Notes under the pieces: model-generated
Told to the model about the DNA's origin: nothing
Databases searched by the model: none
Seen by the model: the letters and a program-made list of their open reading frames with translations, nothing else
In this document: positions 45,357-55,700 of the stretch, piece by piece
Position numbering within the stretch: position 1 is the stretch's first letter
How the letters are laid out: every line of letters begins with the position of its first letter
Source: Bin80 sp965207565
GTDB taxonomy: Bacteria > Bacteroidota > Rhodothermia > Rhodothermales > Bin80
Direction of reading: 5' to 3'
DNA: 64,000 bases
Assembly (NCBI GenBank): GCA_965207565.1
Contig: CBDBMQ010000020.1
Coordinates: forward strand, 1-64,000
Made by a program: the position numbers and the translations under genes

Positions 45357-46370
45357 CTATTTGCAGGATTGTATCTCACCTATTCCAATGCCCAGTACAT
45401 CTTCCTGCCATTCCTCCCCCGCTGCGTCAAATCTGTAGGTGTCGTTTGTGTACCCTGCGAAAATTCCAAGGCCATTCACTACATTTGTGTGCACTACAGC
45501 GGGGTTGCTTTGAGCGATACTGGGGGCAGCCAAGAAAAGGTCATGCAGAACAATGGAGCGTTCAAACACAAACATGTCCTCACTTAACGAGGAAAGTACA
45601 AGACTGAAATGAGGATGGATTGATTCAAAAATTGTAGCTTCAAATGTGATCTTAAATTCCTTTGTCGTAGCTTCAAATAGTTTATCTGAGAAATAAGGAC
45701 CCCAAAAATCATCATCCTGATACGGAATGGTCGGGTCATCAACCGTTTCAATATAGTCACGAAATGAGGTGGAATTACTCTGAAAAACGAGTCGCCAATA
45801 ATCTATTACATTACCGGGAACATCCTCAACAAATATGCCCCATCCTTCCCTCTCGCAAAGTGGTACCACCTGATGAAGAGCCATCCTGTAATAATTACTT
45901 CCTGGCTGATCCTCCAATTCAAAGCGGAGTTCATAGTCTTCCGTGCCAAGAGAATCGTGCTTTGCTGTATGTTTCACTTCCAGAAGCTTGCTTTTTAGAG
46001 GTGGGGCCCAAGACGAGGCCTCCGCTTGTGGAAAGCCTGTTGCACTCACTTGTACCGTGTATGATATCCCCCTGATTGGGCGCTGCCCCTGCGCCGTCTG
46101 ATAGATTCCATGACCAACATAATGCAATGTCTCACGAAATCTGTCCTCTCCGAAGATAACAATTTTGGCATCTGGCACAATTAATTCATTTGGGTCTATC
46201 GTACCTCTTATTGGGGCACTTTTCCCCACCCGAAATTCCCATAAACTGTCAGGAGTGAAGTGTGATTGGATGACAAGCTGGGAATCGTAACCTCCAGGAA
46301 TATCAAGGTCAAGGGCTGATTCACAGCCACAGAACACTACAAAGAACAAAATGAGAATCAGCCCACGCAT
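45357..46370 (-). CDS. DUF4249 lipoprotein
   Basis: The 337-residue protein has a lipoprotein signal (LILILFFVVFCGCESALD, cysteine at about 15) and the DUF4249 pattern: QLVIQSHFTPDSLWEFRVGKS, VPDAKIVIF, YTVQVSATGFPQAEA and a long beta-rich region. In Bacteroidota-type genomes these genes typically follow a TonB-dependent receptor, and that is the case here (3 bases apart). The pair probably works in uptake of an unknown ligand, with the lipoprotein as the surface or periplasmic partner. No catalytic motif is seen. Confidence 0.9.
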   Translation of the reverse strand: MRGLILILFFVVFCGCESALDLDIPGGYDSQLVIQSHFTPDSLWEFRVGKSAPIRGTIDPNELIVPDAKIVIFGEDRFRETLHYVGHGIYQTAQGQRPIRGISYTVQVSATGFPQAEASSWAPPLKSKLLEVKHTAKHDSLGTEDYELRFELEDQPGSNYYRMALHQVVPLCEREGWGIFVEDVPGNVIDYWRLVFQSNSTSFRDYIETVDDPTIPYQDDDFWGPYFSDKLFEATTKEFKITFEATIFESIHPHFSLVLSSLSEDMFVFERSIVLHDLFLAAPSIAQSNPAVVHTNVVNGLGIFAGYTNDTYRFDAAGEEWQEDVLGIGIGEIQSCK

Positions 46371-46373
46371 TAC

Positions 46374-48731
46374 CTAAAAACTGTACTGCCAAGAAATCGC
46401 TGGAATTAACTGCAATAAGCTCAATTTCTTAAACGAAATAAGAGCACCATCGACCTCTTCCACTGTCGTATACACGAACATGGGATTTTGCCTATTATAT
46501 ACATTGTATAAGCCTAACGTGATGGTTCGCTCTGTCCAAGACTTTTTCTTCCTAAAGTTGATACTCATATCAAGACGATGATACTCAGGTGCTCGCGCCG
46601 AATTGATGGGGCCGGATTCTACTACATGATATGGATAACCAAATTCAAACAAGGAGCCAATAACATAGCGACCTGTTGGGACCGATACAGGATAACCACT
46701 GCCGTAGACCCATACAGCTGATAATTGCATCCTATTCGTGAGCTTATATTGCATCACCACTGAAATATCGTGTCTGCGATCATACCCATCAGAGTAGGAG
46801 CGCCCTCCATTTAGAAATTCGAACTGTCTTGTCGTCTTCGCCCATGTATAGCCTGCCCACCCCGTTAGACGTCCGCTTTTCTTTTGCAGGAATAATTCCG
46901 CGCCCCGAGAAAACCCTTTGCCACTTTCAATCAAACCCGGCCAAGCCAAAAATGCAGCCTGATATTTATCTGCTCCAAGCTTGTATTCGATATGCCCCCT
47001 CATGCGCTTATAATATCCCTCAACGGAAATCTGATAACGACCACCCTGAAAGCTTTTCAGAACTCCTGCAGCGATCTGGTATCCACTCTGAGGAGGGACG
47101 CGATCCATACTGGGAATCCATAAATCCGTCGGAAACGCTGCACCTCCACCTGTCAGTAAATGTACATACTGCTTTGACTGTGCAAACGAAGCCTTAACTG
47201 CTGTACTCTTCGTAATCCGTACGTTGACCCCGAGCCGTGGCTCAAGGGAATTGAATTGTGTGCCACTGGCAAAATAACTCGAAAGTCTGAGCCCCGCAGT
47301 TACACGTAATACACGATGGAGCTGCATCTCATCTTCAGCATACAGTGCAACCTCCTGAGAATTGAGAAGCCCGGTCGGTGTCTGCAAGAGGCTTATGGGC
47401 GGACTCCCCGACTCATCCAGTCTCGTCTGGGTGCTTCCCGGTGTGAAACGATGCAATATGCCCTCTGCACCAAAACGAATGTAATGCTGCGAATTCGGGA
47501 CATATTCAAACTCAATCTTTGCTGTCCAGTCACTCACTTCTGAATACCATAACTGATCGTATTCAATAGATTCGGAATCTGCCGTATCCAATGAATATGT
47601 GCTTGAAGCAAAACGGTATTGTGTCAAGCCAATCAGGGTATTGGCGAACATGCGGTCCCCAATTAGCCGGTTCCACCGTAAAGAGACCAGACGGTTGCGC
47701 CAGCCCAGATCGTATTCTAACTTATCATCCGCATCTGCTACAGGAATTGACTTTTTGTACGAGAATCCATCCCGACCCGAGTAGCCGCTCAGATAGATAC
47801 GGTCTCGCTGGGACAGTACGTAGTTGGCCTTGATATTCAAATCGTAAAATGATCCTCCATACCGGGTATTACGGCCAATCTGAAACGGACGTAATAGTTG
47901 ATCTATATAGGTACGTCGACCCGCAACCAAAAACGAGGCCCGATCCCGTACAATCGGCCCTTCAAGCATGATACGTGACGAAATCAGGCCAATCGCTCCC
48001 TCCCCCGAAAAACGCTTCAAGTTCCCCTCTTTCATTGTATAATTGATCACAGATGAGAGACGCCCACCGTATCGGGCGGGAAGTGCGCCTTTGATCAACT
48101 CAACACGCTTCATCGCAGCCGAATTGAAAACACTGAAAAACCCAAATAGATGATTCGGGTTGTACAGTGGCAACCCATCAAGTAAAATCAGATTTTGATC
48201 CGCACGACCACCTCGCACATACAGCCCACTGGTACCTTCCAAGCCTGACTGAACACCAGGAAGCAGTTGCAGCGTCTTCTGGATGTCAATCTCTCCGAAA
48301 ATTACGGGGAGCGTTTCAATTTCCTCAATAGAGATCTCGTGTCGACTCATCTGAACGACATCAAGATCAGACTCTCCTTCCGCAAAAACTTCTACATCTT
48401 CCAACTCAACAATACGGGGAATAAGCGTGATGATTAGTGTCGTATCCTGATCGATTTGCAATTGATTCAGCAAAGATTCATACCCAACATGTGACACCAA
48501 GAGTAAAGGTGATCCTGACGAAATAGTTAGACTGTAAAATCCATACTGATTCGTTGTGGTACCGATTTGTAGAGCTGGGATGGATACGCTTGCCCCAAGA
48601 ATCCGCTCCCCGCTATCCATATCCTCCACATAGCCGCTGACCGTCACAGACTGAGCGGCCACTACGCTGAACTGGGTGCTCCACAGTACCCCCAGTAGTA
48701 GCCCACGATTCAGCCACCTGATTGTCGCCAT
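46374..48731 (-). CDS. TonB-dependent receptor with N-terminal carboxypeptidase-like domain
   Basis: A 785-residue outer-membrane receptor. After a signal peptide (to VVAAQ) come a carboxypeptidase regulatory-like domain (VSGYVEDMDSGERILGASV and TNQYGFYSLTI), a plug (LLPGVQSGLEGTSGLYVRGG, QNLILLDGLPLYNPNHL, LPARYGGRLSSVINY) and a barrel of about 22 strands ending in AISWQYSF, with the usual terminal phenylalanine. The domain order is that of the Bacteroidota FecA/CirA-like branch rather than a full SusC. The associated lipoprotein is DUF4249, not SusD, so the ligand is probably not a glycan, though unknown. Confidence 0.93.
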   Translation of the reverse strand: MATIRWLNRGLLLGVLWSTQFSVVAAQSVTVSGYVEDMDSGERILGASVSIPALQIGTTTNQYGFYSLTISSGSPLLLVSHVGYESLLNQLQIDQDTTLIITLIPRIVELEDVEVFAEGESDLDVVQMSRHEISIEEIETLPVIFGEIDIQKTLQLLPGVQSGLEGTSGLYVRGGRADQNLILLDGLPLYNPNHLFGFFSVFNSAAMKRVELIKGALPARYGGRLSSVINYTMKEGNLKRFSGEGAIGLISSRIMLEGPIVRDRASFLVAGRRTYIDQLLRPFQIGRNTRYGGSFYDLNIKANYVLSQRDRIYLSGYSGRDGFSYKKSIPVADADDKLEYDLGWRNRLVSLRWNRLIGDRMFANTLIGLTQYRFASSTYSLDTADSESIEYDQLWYSEVSDWTAKIEFEYVPNSQHYIRFGAEGILHRFTPGSTQTRLDESGSPPISLLQTPTGLLNSQEVALYAEDEMQLHRVLRVTAGLRLSSYFASGTQFNSLEPRLGVNVRITKSTAVKASFAQSKQYVHLLTGGGAAFPTDLWIPSMDRVPPQSGYQIAAGVLKSFQGGRYQISVEGYYKRMRGHIEYKLGADKYQAAFLAWPGLIESGKGFSRGAELFLQKKSGRLTGWAGYTWAKTTRQFEFLNGGRSYSDGYDRRHDISVVMQYKLTNRMQLSAVWVYGSGYPVSVPTGRYVIGSLFEFGYPYHVVESGPINSARAPEYHRLDMSINFRKKKSWTERTITLGLYNVYNRQNPMFVYTTVEEVDGALISFKKLSLLQLIPAISWQYSF

Positions 48732-48807
48732 TCTTTGCTCCAGAAAGAAGTGAATGATTGCGGGAGAACGTTCGAAACTATGCCATTCGTATTTTCTCGG
48801 TGGGGAA

Positions 48808-49314
48808 TCAGAAAAAGAAATGGATTCCCATTCCCAATCCCGGAAAAGATCCTACATCACCTGTATGATCTATGGAGAATCCAATGTCTGCGGTCAGATA
48901 CAACCCCTTGGAAGATGGTTTTCTACCGATTTGAAGTTCAGCAGTGCCACCACCTGTAAAAAGATACATTGATGTTAAACCCAATTCCCCCCTTCTGTTA
49001 CGCCGATCAACTTGGCCAAAGGCTTTGAACTTGACTCTCTTCCAATCACGAACAGCATGGTTATATCGAGCGGCTACATCAACATAGAAATCACCATCTT
49101 TGCCGCCAATTCCTGTGACGAGAACCTGAATGGGCTTATAACGCACACTTAATCCTCCGGCATGTGGTCCCGCGAATACGAGCCCCATACCGATGCCCGA
49201 CTGGGCGTACGAGGGTCGTACGAAACAGGTCATGACCGCAATAAAAACACACAGTAGGCCGACAAGCAATCCTTTATAGAAAACTTTGGAGTAGTTATAA
49301 TTTAGCTTGGTCAT
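48808..49314 (-). CDS. Small exported protein, outer-membrane beta-barrel-like
   Basis: 168 residues from the ATG at 49314. The N-terminus has a hydrophobic export segment (LVGLLCVFIAVMTCF) ending near SYAQ. The mature part is a series of alternating strands (GGLSVRYKPIQVLVTG, DFYVDVAARYN, VKFKAFGQVD, LGLTSMYLFTGGG, LTADIGFSIDH) and ends in GMGIHFFF, a barrel-like aromatic C-terminus. I recognise no named family. It is upstream of the TonB receptor on the same strand, and the nested IS pair begins 85 bases before it, so its native promoter may be displaced. Confidence 0.7.
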   Translation of the reverse strand: MTKLNYNYSKVFYKGLLVGLLCVFIAVMTCFVRPSYAQSGIGMGLVFAGPHAGGLSVRYKPIQVLVTGIGGKDGDFYVDVAARYNHAVRDWKRVKFKAFGQVDRRNRRGELGLTSMYLFTGGGTAELQIGRKPSSKGLYLTADIGFSIDHTGDVGSFPGLGMGIHFFF

Positions 49315-50031
49315 AGTTGCCTCAACTAACATTTGTGGTGGTGAACGCACTGGTTTGACGTGACAAATTTGCCAACATCCCAAGTATGCATTTATTTTGG
49401 GGTCTTCCCCTTTTCAAGTGGGTTCGGAGTCAGAACTAAGATGAACCACGATGCGATTGAATAGATTCGGAATGGATTTCTTTATTTATTTTGGGTCTGT
49501 TTTTGGAGTTCAAATCAAATATTTCATTGACCATGAGTGTACGTATTCAAGATATCAATCGATTGTTAGGGATTCAGTCTCCGTGGGAGGTTTCGGAGAT
49601 CAAGCAAGATGATGCAACGCAGCTGGCTGAGATCCATGTAATCTGTTCGGAGGGTTCGGTACTTCGATGTCCCGAGTGCACCAAAGTTTGTCCTGGCTAC
49701 GACCATCGTCTTCGGAAATGGCGCCATACGGATATCTGTGAATATCAGACGACCGTGGTTGCGAAAGTTCCTCGGGTGGAATGTTCGGAGCATGGAATCA
49801 AGACGGTTTCAGTGCCCTGGGCGGATGAGCGCGTGCGTTTTACGACGGCATTTGAAGCGAAGGTCATTAACGGGTTGCTGGATGCCACCAATATTTCAAC
49901 GGTGGCGACCAGGATGGGAGTCAGTTGGACGATGATTGCCAACATTATGGAGCGTGCGGTACTGCGAGGACGTGCCCGCAAAAAAGAGGAACTGATCGCG
50001 CATCTCTGTGTCGATGAGACCTCTTATAAGA

Positions 50032-51433
50032 GGCTCTTCGCTTTTATGAGTGGGTAGCTTGTTTTTGGAAGCCTTCCGGGTACAGATCCAGTCCACCGAG
50101 ATAGAAGTAAATTGCATTGGTAAACCGTTGTTTGTTTCGGAATCCACGAGCACGGACTTTGACGGTTTTGATGCGGCTGTTGATGCTTTCGGCGGGGCCA
50201 TTGCTGACCTTTAAGATCACTGCATTGATAATGCCCCACAAATGATTCTTGATAGTTTCCGCGGCGTCTTTCATCGGTTCCAGTCGGCAACGCATGGCCC
50301 AGGACAACCATCGTTTCCATCCTTTGAGTGCCCATGTGGGATGGACATAATGCCATAAGTTCTGGGAGAATTCCTTGATGGCCCACGCACGAGCTGTTTT
50401 CAGCGAACTGGTCTTTAACTGGTTGAATCGTTTCTTTTGCCGCGCAGACATATTCTTCGGATTGGTCAGCCAATCATACTTGGTTCCAGTGAGATCGTAG
50501 TTGTCTTCTTTCCGCAATTCTCGGTTCTCTATCCGACGGACTTTATCCACGGCATCGCTAATGTATTTGGCCACATGAAAGTGATCAAATGCAATCTTTT
50601 TTTCTGCGTTGGGGACGCACGTTTTCGTGATGCTGATATACGCTGGCCACATATCCATGCTCACACTCTCAATGGCCTCCAGTTGCTCGGGAGAACATCC
50701 ATCATAATACCCTTTCAAACTCGCCTTTGTCCGACCCTCGCCGACATACAGCACGGTTGCCGTGTCTGGATTGGACACCACAGTGATGTAATTGTGACCT
50801 TTCTTATAAGAGGTCTCATCGACACAGAGATGCGCGATCAGTTCCTCTTTTTTGCGGGCACGTCCTCGCAGTACCGCACGCTCCATAATGTTGGCAATCA
50901 TCGTCCAACTGACTCCCATCCTGGTCGCCACCGTTGAAATATTGGTGGCATCCAGCAACCCGTTAATGACCTTCGCTTCAAATGCCGTCGTAAAACGCAC
51001 GCGCTCATCCGCCCAGGGCACTGAAACCGTCTTGATTCCATGCTCCGAACATTCCACCCGAGGAACTTTCGCAACCACGGTCGTCTGATATTCACAGATA
51101 TCCGTATGGCGCCATTTCCGAAGACGATGGTCGTAGCCAGGACAAACTTTGGTGCACTCGGGACATCGAAGTACCGAACCCTCCGAACAGATTACATGGA
51201 TCTCAGCCAGCTGCGTTGCATCATCTTGCTTGATCTCCGAAACCTCCCACGGAGACTGAATCCCTAACAATCGATTGATATCTTGAATACGTACACTCAT
51301 GGTGAATGAAATATTTGATTTGAACTCCAAAAACAGACCCAAAATAAATAAAAAAATCCATTCCGAATCTATTCAATCGCATCGTGGTTCATCTTAGTTC
51401 TGACTCCGAACCCACTTGAAAAGGGGAAGACCC
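50032..51433 (-). mobile_element. Inner, intact ISL3-family element (1,402 bp)
   Basis: A complete element in inverted orientation relative to the outer one. Ends are GGCTCTTCGCTTTTATGAG at 50032 and the complement of GGGTCTTCCCCTTTTCAAG at 51433. It holds one full transposase gene. Because it is near-identical to its host, each half of the outer element forms a long inverted repeat with part of it, which may promote inversion or hairpin formation. Confidence 0.94.
50044..51300 (-). CDS. ISL3-family transposase (intact)
   Basis: 418 residues from the ATG at 51300 (an in-frame TTG lies 42 bases upstream). The N-terminal finger is VLRCPECTKVCPGYDHRLRK, followed by a helix-turn-helix region and the DDE catalytic domain beginning at AHLCVDETSYKKGHNYITVV, with the second aspartate in SVSMDMWPAYISI and a C-terminal catalytic glutamate expected in the NGPAESINSRIKTVK block. 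This protein should mobilise both its own copy and the ends of the broken outer copy. The motifs match ISL3 and not IS1595 or IS66. Confidence 0.94.
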   Translation of the reverse strand: MSVRIQDINRLLGIQSPWEVSEIKQDDATQLAEIHVICSEGSVLRCPECTKVCPGYDHRLRKWRHTDICEYQTTVVAKVPRVECSEHGIKTVSVPWADERVRFTTAFEAKVINGLLDATNISTVATRMGVSWTMIANIMERAVLRGRARKKEELIAHLCVDETSYKKGHNYITVVSNPDTATVLYVGEGRTKASLKGYYDGCSPEQLEAIESVSMDMWPAYISITKTCVPNAEKKIAFDHFHVAKYISDAVDKVRRIENRELRKEDNYDLTGTKYDWLTNPKNMSARQKKRFNQLKTSSLKTARAWAIKEFSQNLWHYVHPTWALKGWKRWLSWAMRCRLEPMKDAAETIKNHLWGIINAVILKVSNGPAESINSRIKTVKVRARGFRNKQRFTNAIYFYLGGLDLYPEGFQKQATHS

Positions 51434-52211
51434 TTATAAGAAAGGTCACAATTACATCACTGTGGTGTCCAATCCAGACACGGCAACCGTGCTGTATGTC
51501 GGCGAGGGTCGGACAAAGGCGAGTTTGAAAGGGTATTATGATGGATGTTCTCCCGAGCAACTGGAGGCCATTGAGAGTGTGAGCATGGATATGTGGCCAG
51601 CGTATATCAGCATCACGAAAACGTGCGTCCCCAACGCAGAAAAAAAGATTGCATTTGATCACTTTCATGTGGCCAAATACATTAGCGATGCCGTGGATAA
51701 AGTCCGTCGGATAGAGAACCGAGAATTGCGGAAAGAAGACAACTACGATCTCACTGGAACCAAGTATGATTGGCTGACCAATCCGAAGAATATGTCTGCG
51801 CGGCAAAAGAAACGATTCAACCAGTTAAAGACCAGTTCGCTGAAAACAGCTCGTGCGTGGGCCATCAAGGAATTCTCCCAGAACTTATGGCATTATGTCC
51901 ATCCCACATGGGCACTCAAAGGATGGAAACGATGGTTGTCCTGGGCCATGCGTTGCCGACTGGAACCGATGAAAGACGCCGCGGAAACTATCAAGAATCA
52001 TTTGTGGGGCATTATCAATGCAGTGATCTTAAAGGTCAGCAATGGCCCCGCCGAAAGCATCAACAGCCGCATCAAAACCGTCAAAGTCCGTGCTCGTGGA
52101 TTCCGAAACAAACAGCGGTTTACCAATGCAATTTACTTCTATCTCGGAGGACTGGATCTGTACCCGGAAGGCTTCCAAAAACAAGCTACCCACTCATAAA
52201 AGCGAAGAGCC

Positions 52212-52670
52212 TTATTTTGAAACGTAGGTTGAGCACGACCTGGTCAATCCGTCACTACGGTTCCCAGTATAGGTACTGGATATCCAGCCTTTCACCCGAA
52301 CAACACCAATAACGCCTACACCCCATGTCAAATTCTTCCTAATTTCAGCGGCATTATACTTCGTATGACTGTAGTTATCCGTAGTCGTTTCGGTATATTC
52401 ATACCCCCACGGAGATCGGAAGGTTTGGGTAATGCTGTAGTCAGCGCCTAAACGGGCCGACTTTATGCGATTATGCCACCATCGACCCCATGATTTTCTC
52501 TGGCTCTCAATTTCTGTAGTCGCCGACATGTATACAATCCAATTGCTCAGCCATGCCTGTCCTTTGATACGTCTCCGTTTACTAAAACATGAAATACAGC
52601 TATCCCTTCTACCGGATTCGGACTTGTTTACCAGTTCTATATTGGCTCTTTCTACTTCAAAAATTTCCAC
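52212..52670 (-). CDS. Unknown protein with uncertain 5' end
   Basis: The frame gives 152 residues from a GTG at 52670; I recognise no family. The frame is actually open for about 30 more codons, up to just after the helicase stop, without ATG or a good alternative start, so the N-terminus could have been lost. The protein has a charged N-terminal part (FEVERANIELVNKSESGRR), a CISCFSKRRRIKG cluster, and a serine/threonine- and aromatic-rich C-terminus. Its stop codon lies inside the target duplication of the outer IS, so the coding end is intact by luck. It may be cotranscribed with the upstream helicase. Confidence 0.4.
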   Translation of the reverse strand: MEIFEVERANIELVNKSESGRRDSCISCFSKRRRIKGQAWLSNWIVYMSATTEIESQRKSWGRWWHNRIKSARLGADYSITQTFRSPWGYEYTETTTDNYSHTKYNAAEIRKNLTWGVGVIGVVRVKGWISSTYTGNRSDGLTRSCSTYVSK

Positions 52671-52763
52671 GACAGGATCGTGGATCGTTTTCTGAGTTAA
52701 TACAATCCGATCACGATTCCTCAGAATGAAACAATGCCAACGCTGAAGACCGAATCTATTTCA

Positions 52764-55700
52764 CTACGCTGCAATACGGGCAGTGCGAACGATATCTGCG
52801 GGAATTTGGTGCTCCATTTTCCAAATGATTCTCATGGGTTGTTCATTTTCATGGGATTGATAGGAGACCGGCCCCAGGAACTGATATGGCATTGTTAGTC
52901 CAGAATCGATTTTCTTCGAGGCTCGAACAAATAGCAGTGGAGTCACTCCCAGAGCATCATGATCCGTATGGCGACGCCCTGTCTTACTTGCTGCTCTGGT
53001 ATTATTCTGGGATTCCCAGTGAAAGAGATGAGGGCTGATCGCGTAGTCCTGGTACAGCGTACTTCGGGAATATCTCTTCTCGGATTTCTGGATGGTCACA
53101 AAAAGAAGATTGCAGTTGGTTGCTTTGTTAAAGGTCACTCCCTCCCGAATCCTGAGCACTCGCCCATTCCCAACCATATTGAATGCGGCAGCGATTTCTG
53201 CGCTTGAATATTTTGAATATAAATCCAATGGGATAAGCGGGTCGATCGTGTAGTCAGAGGGTACATGTGCGATATTTTGGTTCAGCAGATCCGTTAGAGA
53301 GATTAGCTCGTCACAAATGGCAGGATGATCAAGCAGTCTTCTGTAGTTTTTACCGAGGTCGTTGGCAGCTTCCAGACCCAATAGCAGGCACAGCAGCATC
53401 AGGAGTCGTCGTCGATCATGCTCGGGTAACTCAGTCACCTTCAGGTTATCTTCAGCGGCTCTGCGGATAAAATTAAGGCGAGAGCTGTCGTCTGCATGAA
53501 TCAACAGGCGCAAGCTTTCGCCGATTTTAGTCTCATCCGGTCCCTGTGGGGGAGCGGAAATTCCTGCTCTCCGACTCAAAGATGCAAAACTCAATTTTCT
53601 GGAGTAAAAATCTTCGATGGACAGCTCTGTTTCATTCAGAAAATCGCGTAAGGTTGTCTGATCTCCCAAGTCTTTGAGTAATCGTTCCAACTCTCTCGTT
53701 CGATAGGTAAGTTGCGATCTCAGGTTGTTAAGGATGGATTTCTGGCTTTCATGGTCCAACTCAAGGGCGCACCCGGATGGGAGGAATGGGAAGTCCATCT
53801 TAACGGCTTTTTCGATGGCTTTTCTTGAGACTATCCCCAGCATTGCTCCAAGGGTGTGATCGAATCGAAATTTCCGCGAACTATTGCTGATGAAGTCGAG
53901 GACGGTCAGACAGTCTTTGCCTTTAGAGTGGCGAAGCCCCCGCCCTAGTTGTTGGAGAAAAACGGTTGCACTGTTGGTGGGGCGGAGCATCAGGATCGTA
54001 TCCACCGAAGGGATGTCGACGCCTTCTCCAAGTACATCCACGGAAAAGACAACATTGATCTCGCCTTGTCTGAGTCGAGAGAGCGCACTCGCCCGTTCTT
54101 TTGAAGGGGTTGTTCCAACAATACAGGCAGCTGGAATTTCTGCCTCGTTGAATTTGCGTGTCATGAATTCAGCGTGGGATATACTGACACAGAACCCCAA
54201 TGCACGCATTTTTAGCGGATCTGCAATGTGATCACGAACCGCCTCCAGGATTTTTCGCACGCGGACATCGTCAGCGGTAAAGAGGTTGCTCAGCTGCTGC
54301 TCATCGTATTTACCCCGAACCCATCGTACGCCGGATAGATCTCCACCGTCGTGCCGCCCGAAATAATGAAAGGGGACTAGAAAGCTGCGATCAATGGCAT
54401 CCCAGATCCGCAGTTCTGCAGCGATGTGGCCTCCGAACCAGTCGAGTACGTCTTTCCCATCCGCACGCTCGGGCGTTGCAGTCAGTCCAAGAAGGTAGCG
54501 GGGTCGAAAATATTCAAGGAGTCTTTGATAGGTTTTTGCAGCTGCGTGATGAAATTCGTCAATGATGATCATCCCGAAGTGCTCTCGGTTGATCTCTCTG
54601 AGGTCAACGTTTGCAAGAGATTGAACGGAGGCAAACACATGATCCCATTTTTCGGGGCGTGATCCTCCAACATAGGTCTCTCCAAAGCTGCGATGCTTCA
54701 GGACCTCTCGGAAGGTTCTGTGTGTTTGTTGCAGGATTTCTTTCCGGTGAGCAACGAACAACAGGCGCAGCGGTTTTTCTTGATCGGCCAGTCGGCGGTA
54801 ATCCAGTGCTGCCATGACGGTTTTGCCGGTGCCAGTGGCTGCAACCACCAGATTCCGTGTTTGACCATGGATTGTGCGCTCCACGTCCAGTTTTTCCAGG
54901 ATTTCCTGTTGGAACGGGTATGGATGAACGTTCAGGTCGGTGATGGGGTCGGTCGGTGTCAGGTCTTTAACGACTCGATCAAAACGAGTTCGGGATTCGG
55001 TACTGCTATCATAAGTTTCGAATTCAGTGTCTTCCCAGTAGCTGCTGAAAGCGGCCTCAATTTTATCAATAATCCGGCCGGCATCCACTTTGGAGAGCCG
55101 GATATTCCATTCCAGTCCTTCCACCTGCGCTACGGCAGTGAGATTGGAAGAACCAACAAAAGCGGTTGAGAAGCCTGTATTACGGCGGATCAGCCATGCT
55201 TTTGCATGGAGTCGTGTCCGCCGCGTGTCATATGAAATTTTAACTTTGGCACCCATTTCGATTAGTCGGTCAAGCGCCCGCCGCTGCGTTGCCTTCATGT
55301 AGACCGTGGTGACCACGCGCAACGATCCTCCCCGTGCAATAAAGTCCTGCAGTGCTTCCTGCACGAGTTGAAGTCCAGACCACCGGATAAATGCGACCAG
55401 AATATCAATTTCATCGGCAGATTCAATCTCCCGTTTCAGTTCATGTCCAATGCGATGATCGTTTGAAGCATTGGTCAGTAGTTCTGAATGCGAAAGCGGG
55501 ATTCCTGGTCGTCGGGTTGGCGTGATGGAGATTCCCCGAGTAAGCTCTTTCAACAGCTCAGTTGTCGCAAAATCCGATTCCTTGACCAGATCAGGGGCGT
55601 ACTGAATGATGATCTGAATCAGGCGATTGGTCAGCTCAATCTGCTTTTTTGCGGTTTTCTGATCAGTGAGTGCGCGTTCAATGAGTTTGTTTAGATGCTG

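Larger units (their letters stand above)
50024..51441. repeat. 8-bp target duplication TTATAAGA around the inner ISL3 copy
   Basis: TTATAAGA occurs at 50024-50031 and 51434-51441, flanking the inner element exactly. The target is the transposase gene of the outer element. Confidence 0.93.
49533..52199 (+). pseudogene. ISL3 transposase, split by nested insertion
   Basis: The N-terminal part (49533-50031) carries the four-cysteine finger CPECTKVC...C and the start of the catalytic domain; the C-terminal part resumes at 51434 and ends at 52199. Rejoining across one copy of TTATAAGA gives a 418-residue protein matching the intact inner copy nearly residue for residue. As it stands, the gene stops shortly after entering the inner element (at 50057) and cannot make transposase. 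Precise excision of the inner copy with one duplicate would restore it. Confidence 0.92.
49400..52211 (+). mobile_element. Outer ISL3-family element, interrupted by a second copy
   Basis: The element runs from GGGTCTTCCCCTTTTC at 49400 to the complement of GGCTCTTCGCTTTT ending at 52211; the imperfect terminal repeats begin GG(G/C)TCTTC as usual in ISL3. Subtracting the inner element and its 8-bp duplication leaves exactly 1,402 bp, identical to the inner copy's length. Its transposase gene is broken after about 166 codons, and the two halves carry almost the same sequence as the inner copy, with only a few differences noticed (near 49529, 52110 and 52149). Confidence 0.93.
49392..52219. repeat. 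8-bp target duplication TTATTTTG around the outer ISL3 copy
   Basis: TTATTTTG occurs at 49392-49399 and 52212-52219, exactly abutting the outer element ends. ISL3 elements make 8-bp duplications. The right copy, read on the minus strand, contains the TAA stop of the ORF at 52212-52670, so the insertion point lies at that gene's end. Confidence 0.93.
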
